From NCBI RefSeq assembly GCF_004320525.1, contig NZ_SIHX01000001.1, positions 372,001 through 436,000 on the forward strand: a stretch of DNA of 64,000 nucleotides. The letters run 5' to 3'. This document shows positions 1 through 7,872 of this stretch, piece after piece (position 1 is the stretch's first letter; each line of letters begins with the position of its first letter). The DNA comes from Arthrobacter sp. S39. Lineage in GTDB: Bacteria > Actinomycetota > Actinomycetes > Actinomycetales > Micrococcaceae. The notes under the pieces are model-generated. The model saw only the letters and a program-made list of their open reading frames with translations. It did no database searches and was not told where the DNA came from. A program made the translations under genes and the position numbers.

Positions 1-1032
1 GCCAAGACGCTGCCAGGGGATCCGGCGGTGTACCTGTCGAACGGCCCCTACATTGTGCGGGATATCGTCCCCGAGACTTCGGTGACGCTGGTCCGGAACA
101 AGGACTACGTTTGGGGTCCGGAGCCCTACCTGGATGACATCTCCATCCAGTTCACCGGTGCTGTGACGGCCGCCGTGGACGCGCTCAAGACTGGCCGGGC
201 CGACATCATCTCGCCTCAGCCCTCCGCAGGCTCCGAGGGTTTGTTCAGCGGGCTGGAGGCGCAGGGGATCACTGTGCAGCGGTACAGCCAATCGGGATAT
301 GACCATCTCGACCTGAACTTTGCCGGTCCGTTCGCCGACCGCAAGATCCGCGAGGCGTTCCTGAAGACGGTCCCGCGGCAGGACATCGTGGAAGAAATCG
401 TCGGCGACCTGATTCCCGACGCAAAACCTCTCGACTCCCACGTCTTCCTGCCGTCCCACCCCAAATACGCCGACACCGTGAAGGACAACGGTTCCAAAGA
501 CTACGCGGACGTGGACATCGATGGTGCCGCTTCGCTCCTGGACGGGACGACACCTACCATCCGGATCCTGTACAACCGGGACAATCCCAACCGGGTACGG
601 GCCTTTGAACTCATCCGGGACTCGGCCGCCCTCGCAGGATTCCGTGTCCTGGATGCCGGGCAGGGCAGCGCCGATTGGGCCAGGGCCCTCGGTGGCGGAA
701 CATACGACGCCGCCATCCTGGGCTGGATCAGCACCGGCGTGGGCGTCGGCCGCGTCCCGCAGATTTTCCGGACCGGGGCGGGCACGAATTTCAATGGCTA
801 TTCCGACGGCGACGCGGACAGGATGATGGAACAGCTGTCCACCACCACGGACCTGGCCAAGCAGGACGAACTGATGGCCGACATCGATAAAAGAGTGTGG
901 GAAAGCGACTACGGCCTGCCGCTCTACCAGACCACGGGAACCACCGCTGTTGCAGGGCGCCTGGCCGGCGTGAAGCCCAGTGGCGGGCCACTGGGCGTCT
1001 GGTGGAATGTCTGGGAGTGGCGCCAGAAGTAG
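1..1032 (+). CDS. ABC transporter substrate-binding protein, peptide type (C-terminal part)
   Basis: The frame is open from the first base, so the gene begins outside the window; 343 residues are visible. The text resembles the C-terminal lobe of family 5 solute-binding proteins (DppA/OppA): a GPY motif followed by a VRN-K-Y segment near the start of the visible part, and a late LPLYQ segment of the kind that closes the ligand pocket. Proteins of this family sit outside the membrane, usually as lipoproteins, and deliver peptides to an ABC permease. It is followed by a second complete binding protein, so it may belong to an upstream transport operon, or be an LpqW-like member, since M. tuberculosis lpqW lies next to typA. 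The family call is firm; the ligand is unknown. Confidence 0.85.
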   Translation, partial: AKTLPGDPAVYLSNGPYIVRDIVPETSVTLVRNKDYVWGPEPYLDDISIQFTGAVTAAVDALKTGRADIISPQPSAGSEGLFSGLEAQGITVQRYSQSGYDHLDLNFAGPFADRKIREAFLKTVPRQDIVEEIVGDLIPDAKPLDSHVFLPSHPKYADTVKDNGSKDYADVDIDGAASLLDGTTPTIRILYNRDNPNRVRAFELIRDSAALAGFRVLDAGQGSADWARALGGGTYDAAILGWISTGVGVGRVPQIFRTGAGTNFNGYSDGDADRMMEQLSTTTDLAKQDELMADIDKRVWESDYGLPLYQTTGTTAVAGRLAGVKPSGGPLGVWWNVWEWRQK

Positions 1033-1141
1033 GCGCCTGGCCGCCTGCACGGCGGCTATGGGGGAGATATCAGGGCCGATTCGCCGCAAACCCTACCTGC
1101 GAGTAGCATGTGACTTGCACAACTTCCGCGACCCGGCTAGC

Positions 1142-1153
1142 TAATGATCATTA
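1142..1153. promoter_or_regulatory. 12-bp perfect palindrome upstream of the peptide-binding gene
   Basis: TAATGATCATTA is a perfect palindrome, and a second short one, AACCGGTT, follows a few bases on. They lie in the 276-bp gap between the two binding-protein genes, about 155 bp before the start of the second. Position and symmetry suit an operator for a dimeric regulator. I see no good -35/-10 pair with standard spacing near it, so the role is a guess. Confidence 0.3.
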
Positions 1154-1308
1154 ACCGGTTACGGTTTGGCAACGGAGTACCAGTATTTGGACTCTGTGCG
1201 GTTAGGCTACTCGTATATGTAGTCTGCGTCACAGTAGAAGACTGTGGCCAGGCTGCGGGGAAGCAAAAGATTTCCCCTGAAAATCTCCCACAACTCATAG
1301 GAGGCGGA

Positions 1309-2994
1309 ATGCGTTTCACGCGCACTTCCAAAGCACTGGGCATGGTGGCAATCGCCGCACTGGCCCTGACCGGCTGCGGCGCTGGAGGCGGCAGCAATGA
1401 CGGTGCCAGCCAATCCGCTGGCGATCCCAACAAGGTCATCACCGCGTACAGCAACGAACCCCAGAACACCCTGCTGCCGGCAAATACTGGTGAAGTTTAC
1501 GGTGGCCGCGTCGTCGAGCTGCTCTTCGAAGGTCTCCGGACGTACGGCCCGGACGGCAAACCCGTCGAAGCCTTGGCGGAGTCGATCGAGTCCAGCGACG
1601 CGCAGACTTGGACGATCAAGGTCAAGGGGGGCCACAAGTTCACCAACGGCGAGGCGATCACCGCCAAGACATTTGTTGACTCCTGGAACTTCGCCGCGAA
1701 CTCGAAGAATGTGCAGCAGAACGGGTTCTTCTTCGAGTCCATTGATGGCTACGCTGACGTCTCTGCAGTTACCACCGAGACTGCGGCCGATGGAACAAAG
1801 AAGACCTCGCCCGCACCCACTGCCGAGACCATGTCGGGCCTCGTCGCAACGGATGATTCGACCATCACCGTAAAGCTCGTCCAGCCGGAGGCGGACTGGT
1901 CCCTGCGCCTCGGCTACTCGGCATTCTTCCCCATGCCCTCTGCCGCGCTGGCAGACCCGAAGGCCTACGGTGAAAACCCGATCGGCAACGGCCCGTACAA
2001 GATGGAAAAGACTGGCGCCTGGGTCCATGACCAGTCCATCTCGCTCGTGAAGAACACGGACTACAACGGCCCGCGCGAAGCCAAGAACGGTGGCGTGACC
2101 TTCAAGTTCTACACCGATCCGGGCCCCGCATACACGGACCTTCAGGCCAACAACCTGGACGTCACCGATGTCCTGCCGTCCAACGCGCTCAAAACGTACA
2201 CCACGGACTTCCAGGACCGGAACGCCACCAAGCCGGTTGCCACGAACTCCACCCTGAACATCCCGGGTTACAACCCGAACTTCCAGGGGGAAGCCGGAAA
2301 ACTGCGCCGCCAGGCTCTGTCCTACGCCATCAACCGCGAGGAAATCTGCAAGGTGGTCTTCAGCGGAACCCGCACCCCGGCCAAGGCTTATGCACCGCCG
2401 GTGATCGACGGCTACAAAGAAGGCCTCAAGGGCAGTGAAGTCCTGAAGTTCGACGCCGCCAAGGCCAAGGACCTGTGGACTCAGGCTGAAAAGATCCAGC
2501 CTTACGATGCCTCCAAGCCGCTTCAGATTGCTTCCAACACCGATGGGGGTAATAAGGAATGGATTGACGCCGTCGCCAACGGTTTCAAGAACAACCTCGG
2601 CATCCAGGCTGAAATTCAGCCCTTCGCCAAGTTCGCTGAAGTCCTGAACCTGCGTAAGTCCGCGACCCTCCCGGGTCTGACCCGTTCAGGGTGGCAGGGT
2701 GACTATCCGTCGCTGTATAACTTCCTCGGACCCGTGTGGGCCACGGGGGCGCCTTCGAACTACGAGAAGTACACCAACCCGGCGTTCGACAAGCTGCTCC
2801 AGGAAGGCCTCGGTGCCAAGACCACCGAGGAGGCCAATGCCAAGTTCAACGCGGCTCAGGAGATCCTTTTCGAGGACCTGCCGGGCCTGCCGCTCTGGGA
2901 CCAGGCGAAGCCGATCGTATGGAGTGAGAACGTCGTCTCGGCCGAAACCGGCTGGAATGGCGGAATTCTCTACTACAACATCACGGCAAAGTAG
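1309..2994 (+). CDS. Peptide ABC transporter substrate-binding lipoprotein
   Basis: A 561-residue family 5 binding protein (DppA/OppA type) that would capture oligopeptides outside the membrane for the permease encoded downstream. The start at 1309 is chosen because AGGAGGCGG lies just upstream and gives a textbook lipoprotein signal: a basic start, a hydrophobic stretch and the lipobox LTGC with Cys23. An in-frame start at 1144 would add 55 residues before the signal and is unlikely. The body has the family pattern: GPYKM, a mid-protein NFQ segment, LSYAINREEIC, and the late LPLWDQAKP segment. It is first in a five-part transporter; a hairpin at 3024-3053 separates it from the permease genes, which would let it be made in excess. 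Ligand specificity cannot be read from sequence. Confidence 0.92.
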   Translation: MRFTRTSKALGMVAIAALALTGCGAGGGSNDGASQSAGDPNKVITAYSNEPQNTLLPANTGEVYGGRVVELLFEGLRTYGPDGKPVEALAESIESSDAQTWTIKVKGGHKFTNGEAITAKTFVDSWNFAANSKNVQQNGFFFESIDGYADVSAVTTETAADGTKKTSPAPTAETMSGLVATDDSTITVKLVQPEADWSLRLGYSAFFPMPSAALADPKAYGENPIGNGPYKMEKTGAWVHDQSISLVKNTDYNGPREAKNGGVTFKFYTDPGPAYTDLQANNLDVTDVLPSNALKTYTTDFQDRNATKPVATNSTLNIPGYNPNFQGEAGKLRRQALSYAINREEICKVVFSGTRTPAKAYAPPVIDGYKEGLKGSEVLKFDAAKAKDLWTQAEKIQPYDASKPLQIASNTDGGNKEWIDAVANGFKNNLGIQAEIQPFAKFAEVLNLRKSATLPGLTRSGWQGDYPSLYNFLGPVWATGAPSNYEKYTNPAFDKLLQEGLGAKTTEEANAKFNAAQEILFEDLPGLPLWDQAKPIVWSENVVSAETGWNGGILYYNITAK

Positions 2995-3023
2995 TCCCAC
3001 GATCTAACTTGCCGCCAGGCATT

Positions 3024-3053
3024 TGGGGGTCCGGTGTCATAGCCGGGCCCCCA
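3024..3053 (+). terminator. Intra-operon hairpin after the binding-protein gene
   Basis: TGGGGGTCCGG and CCGGGCCCCCA form an 11-bp stem (one G-U pair) around a short loop, 29 bp after the stop codon of the binding-protein gene. Only a weak pyrimidine run follows, so it may act as a partial terminator or as an RNA-stability element that lowers permease expression relative to the binding protein. Confidence 0.6.
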
Positions 3054-3114
3054 TTCTCCTGCACGGCAGGAAGGCATTTATGAACCCCCATTCCTTCGGA
3101 AGGACGGTGATCCT

Positions 3115-4044
3115 GTGGTCCGCTTTATCCTGCGCAGGCTCCTGCAAGTAATCCCCGTCTTCCTTGGTACCACCCTCCTTGTCTACTACATGGTCTTCGC
3201 CCTTCCCGGCGACCCCATCGCTGCTTTGTTCGGCGACCGCCAGCCGCCTCAGGCTGTTATTGACACTTTGCGGACCCAGTACAACCTTGACCAGCCGTTC
3301 TGGGTCCAGTACGGACTGTTCCTCAAGAACCTGTTTACGTTCAATCTCGGCAATGACTTCACCGGCCAGCCCATCGCGGCATCACTGACCAGAATTTTCC
3401 CCGTGACGGCAATGCTGGCAGTTGAAGCACTCATTATCGAGGCGGTCTTCGGCGTTGCCTTCGGTGTTTTCGCAGGCCTTCGTCGTGGGAAGTGGTTTGA
3501 CTCAACCGTTCTGGTGGTCTCGCTGGTTGTCATCGCGGTTCCCACGTTCGTCCTCGGCTTCGTGTTTCAGTTGGTCTTCGGAGTCCAACTCGGCTGGGCG
3601 AAACCAACAGTCGGTGCCAACGCGGACTGGGGCAACCTTTTGCTTCCGGCAACGGTGCTGGGTCTCGTGTCCTTCGCGTACGTCCTTCGTCTGACCCGGG
3701 CGTCCGTTAGCGAGAGCATGAACGCCGACTATGTCCGCACTGCAACCGCCAAAGGACTTTCCCGGCCCCGAGTGGTGCTCACACATATCCTGCGTAACTC
3801 CATGATTCCGGTTGTGACCTTCTTGGGAGCAGATCTCGGTGGACTCATGGGCGGCGCCATCGTCACGGAGGCCATCTTCAACGTTCCGGGGGTGGGCAAC
3901 AAGCTCTACCAGGCCACATTGCGAAGCGAAGGTCCCACCATCGTTGCCATTGTCAGTGTCCTGGTGTTGGTGTTTGTGTTGGCCAACCTCCTCGTAGACC
4001 TCCTGTACGCCTGGCTGGACCCAAGGATTCGTTATGACCAGTAG
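3115..4044 (+). CDS. Peptide ABC transporter permease, DppB type
   Basis: This 309-residue inner-membrane protein starts at a GTG with GGAAGGA ten bases upstream. The N-terminal pattern FILRRLLQVIPVFLGTTLLVY is the usual first transmembrane helix of DppB/OppB permeases, followed by the FALPGDP motif. The EAA loop that contacts the ATPase is visible near residues 200-225 (YVRTATAKGLSRPRVVLTHI), and several further hydrophobic helices follow. It pairs with the overlapping DppC-type gene to form the channel. The match in length and order to the family is good. Confidence 0.93.
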   Translation: MVRFILRRLLQVIPVFLGTTLLVYYMVFALPGDPIAALFGDRQPPQAVIDTLRTQYNLDQPFWVQYGLFLKNLFTFNLGNDFTGQPIAASLTRIFPVTAMLAVEALIIEAVFGVAFGVFAGLRRGKWFDSTVLVVSLVVIAVPTFVLGFVFQLVFGVQLGWAKPTVGANADWGNLLLPATVLGLVSFAYVLRLTRASVSESMNADYVRTATAKGLSRPRVVLTHILRNSMIPVVTFLGADLGGLMGGAIVTEAIFNVPGVGNKLYQATLRSEGPTIVAIVSVLVLVFVLANLLVDLLYAWLDPRIRYDQ

Positions 4045-4978
4045 TAGCAACCACTTTGTAGCCCCCATCGATGAGACGCCGCTGCTCGCAACGGACACGC
4101 TGAAGATCGACCAGGCGCCGTTGAGCTTGTGGGCCGACGCCTGGCGCAAGCTTCGCCGTCGTCCGCTGTTCATTATTTCCGCGCTGTTGATTCTTATGCT
4201 GACGGTAGTGGCACTCTTTCCCGGCTTGTTTTCCTCCGTAGCACCAAACGACGGCTGCGAACTGGGCAATTCTGAGGGCGGTCCTACGGCGGGACACCCC
4301 TTCGGATTTACGTTTCAGGGATGTGATATCTACTCCAGAGTTATTCACGGGACCCAGGCTTCATTGACTGTTGGTGTGCTCTCCGTTCTGTGCGTCATCG
4401 TCGTCGGTGTTACGCTCGGCGCGCTTGCCGGCTATTACGGCGGGTGGGTTGACGCCGTCCTTGCCCGGCTGGGTGACATTTTCTTTGCGCTCCCGCTGGT
4501 TCTGGGCGCCTTGGTCATCACGCAGTTGCCCGCGCTTCGGGAGAATAAAGGCGTCTGGACAGTGGTCTTGGTCATCGCACTGCTGGCATGGCCCCAGATG
4601 GCCAGAATTGCCCGTGGCGCAGTTATCGAGGTCCGAAATGCTGATTTTGTGACAGCCGCGCGCGCGCTGGGCGTATCGAAAGTAGGGGCGTTGGTGCGAC
4701 ATGTGCTGCCGAACGCTTTGGCTCCGATTATTGTCTTGGCCACCTTGGATTTGGGCATCTTCATTGTGGCCGAGGCCACGCTGTCCTTCCTTGGTATCGG
4801 ACTTCCGCAGGGCATCATGTCGTGGGGCAACGACATCGCCGGCGCGCAGTCATCCATTAGGACGAAGCCCGAAATTCTTCTGTATCCGGCTGCGGCCCTG
4901 TCGATCACAGTGCTGAGCTTCATCATGCTGGGCGACGCTGTCCGCGACGCCCTCGACCCGAAGAGCCGGCAGCGATGA
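4034..4978 (+). CDS. Peptide ABC transporter permease, DppC type
   Basis: A 314-residue partner permease whose start overlaps the end of the DppB gene by 11 bases, which suggests coupled translation. A cytoplasmic N-terminal tail of about 35 residues precedes the first helix (LFIISALLILMLTVVALFPG). The EAA loop reads NADFVTAARALGVSKVGALV, then LPNALAPIIV, as in DppC/OppC. A segment after the first helix carries two Cys (NDGCELGNSEGG and FQGCDIYSR) in what should be the extracytoplasmic part, typical of the actinobacterial form. Third codon positions look less GC-biased than in neighbouring genes, as far as can be judged by eye. Confidence 0.93.
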   Translation: MTSSSNHFVAPIDETPLLATDTLKIDQAPLSLWADAWRKLRRRPLFIISALLILMLTVVALFPGLFSSVAPNDGCELGNSEGGPTAGHPFGFTFQGCDIYSRVIHGTQASLTVGVLSVLCVIVVGVTLGALAGYYGGWVDAVLARLGDIFFALPLVLGALVITQLPALRENKGVWTVVLVIALLAWPQMARIARGAVIEVRNADFVTAARALGVSKVGALVRHVLPNALAPIIVLATLDLGIFIVAEATLSFLGIGLPQGIMSWGNDIAGAQSSIRTKPEILLYPAAALSITVLSFIMLGDAVRDALDPKSRQR

Positions 4979-6696
4979 GAGACAAAAAGATGACAATTCC
5001 CGACGTGCACGTTGCTGAAGCAGGGTATTCAGGAACCAGGCCCCTGCTGGAAATTCGCGACCTGGCCATCACGTTCAATACCAGCGGTGGCGACGTTCAG
5101 GCCGTTCGCAATGCCCACCTGACCATCATGCCCGGTGAAACTGTGGCCATCGTGGGGGAGTCCGGTTCGGGCAAGTCCACCACGGCATTGGCTGCCATCG
5201 GCCTGCTGCCCAACAACGGTTCGGTGTCCGGGGGGCAGATTCTCTTGGACGGCGAGGACATCGCCCATGCCACCGAGAAGCGCATGATCGAACTCCGTGG
5301 CAACACGATCGGCATGGTGCCGCAGGACCCGATGTCCAACCTGAACCCGGTCTGGAAGATCGGCTATCAGGTCAAGGAGACGCTTCGCGCGAACGGCCGG
5401 CCCAGCGGGCCGGATGACATCGCCAAGGTTCTGGCTCAGGCAGGACTTCCCGACGCCCATCGGCGGGCTAACCAGTACCCGCACGAGTTCTCCGGCGGCA
5501 TGCGCCAGCGTGCGCTTATCGCCATCGGGTTGTCCTGCCAGCCGCGACTCTTGATCGCGGACGAGCCAACGTCGGCACTGGACGTCACGGTCCAGCGGCA
5601 GATCCTGGATCACCTGGACACGATGACGTCGGACCTGGGCACCGCCGTCTTGCTGATCACCCATGACTTGGGCCTGGCGGCAGAGCGGGCCGACAAGGTG
5701 GTGGTGATGTACCGCGGGCAGGTAGTGGAGGCCGGACCATCCTTGGCGCTGCTACAGAATCCGCAGCACCCGTACACCAAACGGCTGGTCGAGTCTGCGC
5801 CGTCTCTCGCCAGCCGCCGGATCCAGGTCGCTAAGGAACAGGGCGTGGAAGCGTCTGATCTGCTCGCCCCTGATGCGGAGGTGGCTGCCGCGGACCATGT
5901 TCTGGAGATCAGGGACTTGCGCAAGGTCTATAAGCTGCGGCAAGGGCTGGGTAAGTCCACGGATTTCGCGGCAGTGGACGGTGTCAGCTTCGCCGTGGCG
6001 AGGGGGACCACCACTGCGATTGTGGGGGAGTCAGGGTCCGGCAAGTCCACTGTGGCAAAGATGGTCCTGCAGTTGGAGAAGCCTACGGACGGGAAGATCC
6101 TTTTCGACGGCGTCGACACCTCTTTGCTAAAGGCATCGGAACTCTTCAAATTCCGCCGCCGTGTGCAGCCGATCTTCCAGGATCCCTACGGCTCCCTGGA
6201 CCCGATGTATAACATCTACCGGACCATCGAGGAGCCTCTGCGGACCCACAAGGTGGGCAACAAGGCGAGCCGGGAAAAGAAGGTCCGGGAACTGCTGGAC
6301 CAGGTTGCACTGCCTCAGTCAAGCATGCAGCGGTATCCCAACGAGCTCTCGGGCGGACAACGCCAGCGCGTCGCAATCGCGCGGGCGCTCGCCCTGGACC
6401 CGGAAGTGATCATCTGCGACGAGGCGGTATCCGCGCTGGACGTACTGGTTCAAGCACAGGTACTTAACCTCCTGGCTGACCTGCAGTCCAACCTGGGCCT
6501 CACGTACCTCTTCATCACCCATGACCTGGCTGTCGTGCGGCAGATCGCAGACCACGTCTGCGTCATGGAAAAGGGCAAACTGGTGGAGACGGGATCCACA
6601 GACGATGTCTTCGAGTCCCCGCAGCAGGAATACACCCAGGCGCTGCTGAACGCCATCCCGGGAGCGAAGCTGATGCTTCCGCCCGAGGTAGCCTGA
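4975..6696 (+). CDS. Peptide ABC transporter ATPase, fused DppD-DppF type
   Basis: One 573-residue chain with two complete ABC ATPase domains, replacing the separate DppD and DppF subunits. First domain: Walker A GESGSGKST at about 61-69, signature FSGGMRQR, Walker [13 protein letters not shown]. Second domain: Walker A GESGSGKST at about 351, signature LSGGQRQR, Walker B VIICDEAVSALD. Each domain ends with the oligopeptide extension containing HPYTKRL or QEYTQAL. Note DEA rather than DEP in the second Walker B. The first ATG overlaps the dppC-type stop by four bases; another in-frame ATG at 4990 is also possible. It would power peptide import by the two upstream permeases. Confidence 0.94.
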   Translation: MRDKKMTIPDVHVAEAGYSGTRPLLEIRDLAITFNTSGGDVQAVRNAHLTIMPGETVAIVGESGSGKSTTALAAIGLLPNNGSVSGGQILLDGEDIAHATEKRMIELRGNTIGMVPQDPMSNLNPVWKIGYQVKETLRANGRPSGPDDIAKVLAQAGLPDAHRRANQYPHEFSGGMRQRALIAIGLSCQPRLLIADEPTSALDVTVQRQILDHLDTMTSDLGTAVLLITHDLGLAAERADKVVVMYRGQVVEAGPSLALLQNPQHPYTKRLVESAPSLASRRIQVAKEQGVEASDLLAPDAEVAAADHVLEIRDLRKVYKLRQGLGKSTDFAAVDGVSFAVARGTTTAIVGESGSGKSTVAKMVLQLEKPTDGKILFDGVDTSLLKASELFKFRRRVQPIFQDPYGSLDPMYNIYRTIEEPLRTHKVGNKASREKKVRELLDQVALPQSSMQRYPNELSGGQRQRVAIARALALDPEVIICDEAVSALDVLVQAQVLNLLADLQSNLGLTYLFITHDLAVVRQIADHVCVMEKGKLVETGSTDDVFESPQQEYTQALLNAIPGAKLMLPPEVA

Positions 6697-6712
6697 CAAG
6701 CGGATATCTGAT

Positions 6713-6742
6713 GGAGCCGGTGCACTGGTGGGCGCCGGCTCC
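6713..6742. terminator. Bidirectional hairpin between the ABC operon and the SGNH gene
   Basis: GGAGCCGG and CCGGCTCC, extended by flanking pairs, form a GC-rich stem 16 bp past the ATPase stop and 13 bp past the end of the convergent hydrolase gene. A short T run (CGTTTAAGG) follows on the plus side. It probably ends both transcripts. Confidence 0.6.
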
Positions 6743-6755
6743 ACCCGTTTAAGGA

Positions 6756-7604
6756 CTATTGGGGATCGGTCACGTATTGGTCGGTGACGGTCGCGGAGTC
6801 TGCCGTCTCACCGGTCGGAGCCGTTATACCCAGCTCCCGCAGCCTGCCTTCGAGAAGGGTTCCCAGCGCCCGCCGGCCGGAGGAGTTCATGTGGACGGCG
6901 TCGGCCAGGTCCTTGGCGAGGCCGTACTTGCTCAGCCAGTCGCCGACGCCCACAAACCGCATGCCGTGCCTGGCCGCGACGGTACCCAGCAGGGCGTCAA
7001 CCTGGCTGCGGCGGCCACCGCCATAGTTCGCGCCGCGCCCGAGCGTGCCGATCAGCACCTGCGGGACACCCGGATACCGCTGTTGTAGGGCCGCGATAAG
7101 GCGGTCTGCGTTGGCCACGATCTGTGCGTCAGTGGCGCCCTTGCCGGCGTCGTTGCCGCCGCCCTGGATGACGATCAGCGGGGGAGTGCCATAGGGAAGC
7201 TTCCAGTCGCCCCGCTCCAAGGCATCAATGTAGTTCCCGGTCTTGCCGTTGGCGGCCACAAAGCCCGTGCCGCCCAGCCCGCAGAAGTGGACCTTGTAAC
7301 CGATCGCGGCCAGGCCCAGGCGGGGCCAGCCGTCCGCCGGTTCGGACTGCGAGTCACCTATCAGGAGTGCCGTGCGGCTGATGTCGGGGACCACCACTTC
7401 GTCCCGGCCGCTGGCCGGATTCCGGTAAATGGTGCCGGCAGGAAGATTCGCCGGATCCACGCCCCGGGCCGCGTACCGTCCGGACGCGGGAGCCTGCACT
7501 GTGGACGCAGCGGGGGGAGCAGGGGGCTGGCTGCAGCCGCAAAGGAGGACGCCGGCAGCGACTCCGGATGCGACGAAGCGGGACAGAGCCGAGGCTTTTC
7601 GCAT
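6756..7604 (-). CDS. SGNH/GDSL-family hydrolase, predicted lipoprotein
   Basis: A 282-residue protein with a lipoprotein signal: MRKASALSRF, a hydrophobic run and lipobox LCGC with Cys24. This start is favoured because GGAG lies eight bases upstream; a start at 7655 would put 17 residues before the signal. The SGNH catalytic blocks are visible: GDS with the nucleophile Ser near residue 85, a central Gly, GGGND with the oxyanion Asn, and DAVHMNS near the C-terminus holding the Asp and His. Such enzymes cleave esters (lipids, acetylated glycans); the substrate is not readable. It is a single gene with its own promoter (TTGACT, 17 bp, TGTGAT), convergent to the peptide transporter. Confidence 0.85.
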   Translation of the reverse strand: MRKASALSRFVASGVAAGVLLCGCSQPPAPPAASTVQAPASGRYAARGVDPANLPAGTIYRNPASGRDEVVVPDISRTALLIGDSQSEPADGWPRLGLAAIGYKVHFCGLGGTGFVAANGKTGNYIDALERGDWKLPYGTPPLIVIQGGGNDAGKGATDAQIVANADRLIAALQQRYPGVPQVLIGTLGRGANYGGGRRSQVDALLGTVAARHGMRFVGVGDWLSKYGLAKDLADAVHMNSSGRRALGTLLEGRLRELGITAPTGETADSATVTDQYVTDPQ

Positions 7605-7631
7605 CAGTGGTTCTCCGGACTTGCTTGAAGT

Positions 7632-7660
7632 ATCACAGCCATGATCGTCCATCAAGTCAA
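7632..7660 (-). promoter_or_regulatory. Sigma-70-type promoter of the SGNH hydrolase gene
   Basis: Read on the minus strand: TTGACT at 7660-7655, a 17-bp spacer, and TGTGAT at 7637-7632. Transcription would start near 7625, leaving a leader of about 20 nt with a GGAG ribosome site before the ATG at 7604. It is one of the few near-consensus -35 boxes in the window. Confidence 0.6.
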
Positions 7661-7707
7661 ATATAGCCAGTGATATTTCTCACAAAAAATGCGTGTCGTG
7701 GCGGTAT

Positions 7708-7745
7708 CGCCGGAGGCCCGCCGCTGAAGACGGTCCGGCGTTTTT
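7708..7745 (+). terminator. Terminator-like hairpin with T run upstream of typA
   Basis: CGCCGGA pairs with TCCGGCG, and five T residues follow at once at 7741-7745. It looks like an intrinsic terminator on the plus strand, yet no plus-strand gene ends here: the nearest upstream plus gene stops at 6696. It lies just before the likely typA -10 box at 7769. Confidence 0.5.
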
Positions 7746-7768
7746 AGGCCAATAAAAGGCTCAGCGGC

Positions 7769-7774
7769 TAGAAT
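7769..7774 (+). promoter_or_regulatory. Candidate -10 box for typA
   Basis: TAGAAT fits the actinobacterial -10 pattern TANNNT. It lies 98 bp before the typA ATG, implying a leader of about 90 nt. No clear -35 is visible 17 bp upstream. Confidence 0.4.
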
Positions 7775-7872
7775 GGGGGAAGGTGCCCTGTGCTAATGGG
7801 CCAATCCGTCGTGCGTTCCGGTTGGAAATGCGGCGATACTTACAGCTGACCCACTGAATCGAGCCATTACGC

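Noticed and set aside
1144..1308. N-terminal extension of the peptide-binding protein
   Set aside because: The added residues precede a perfect lipoprotein signal and ribosome site at 1309, so this is leader sequence.
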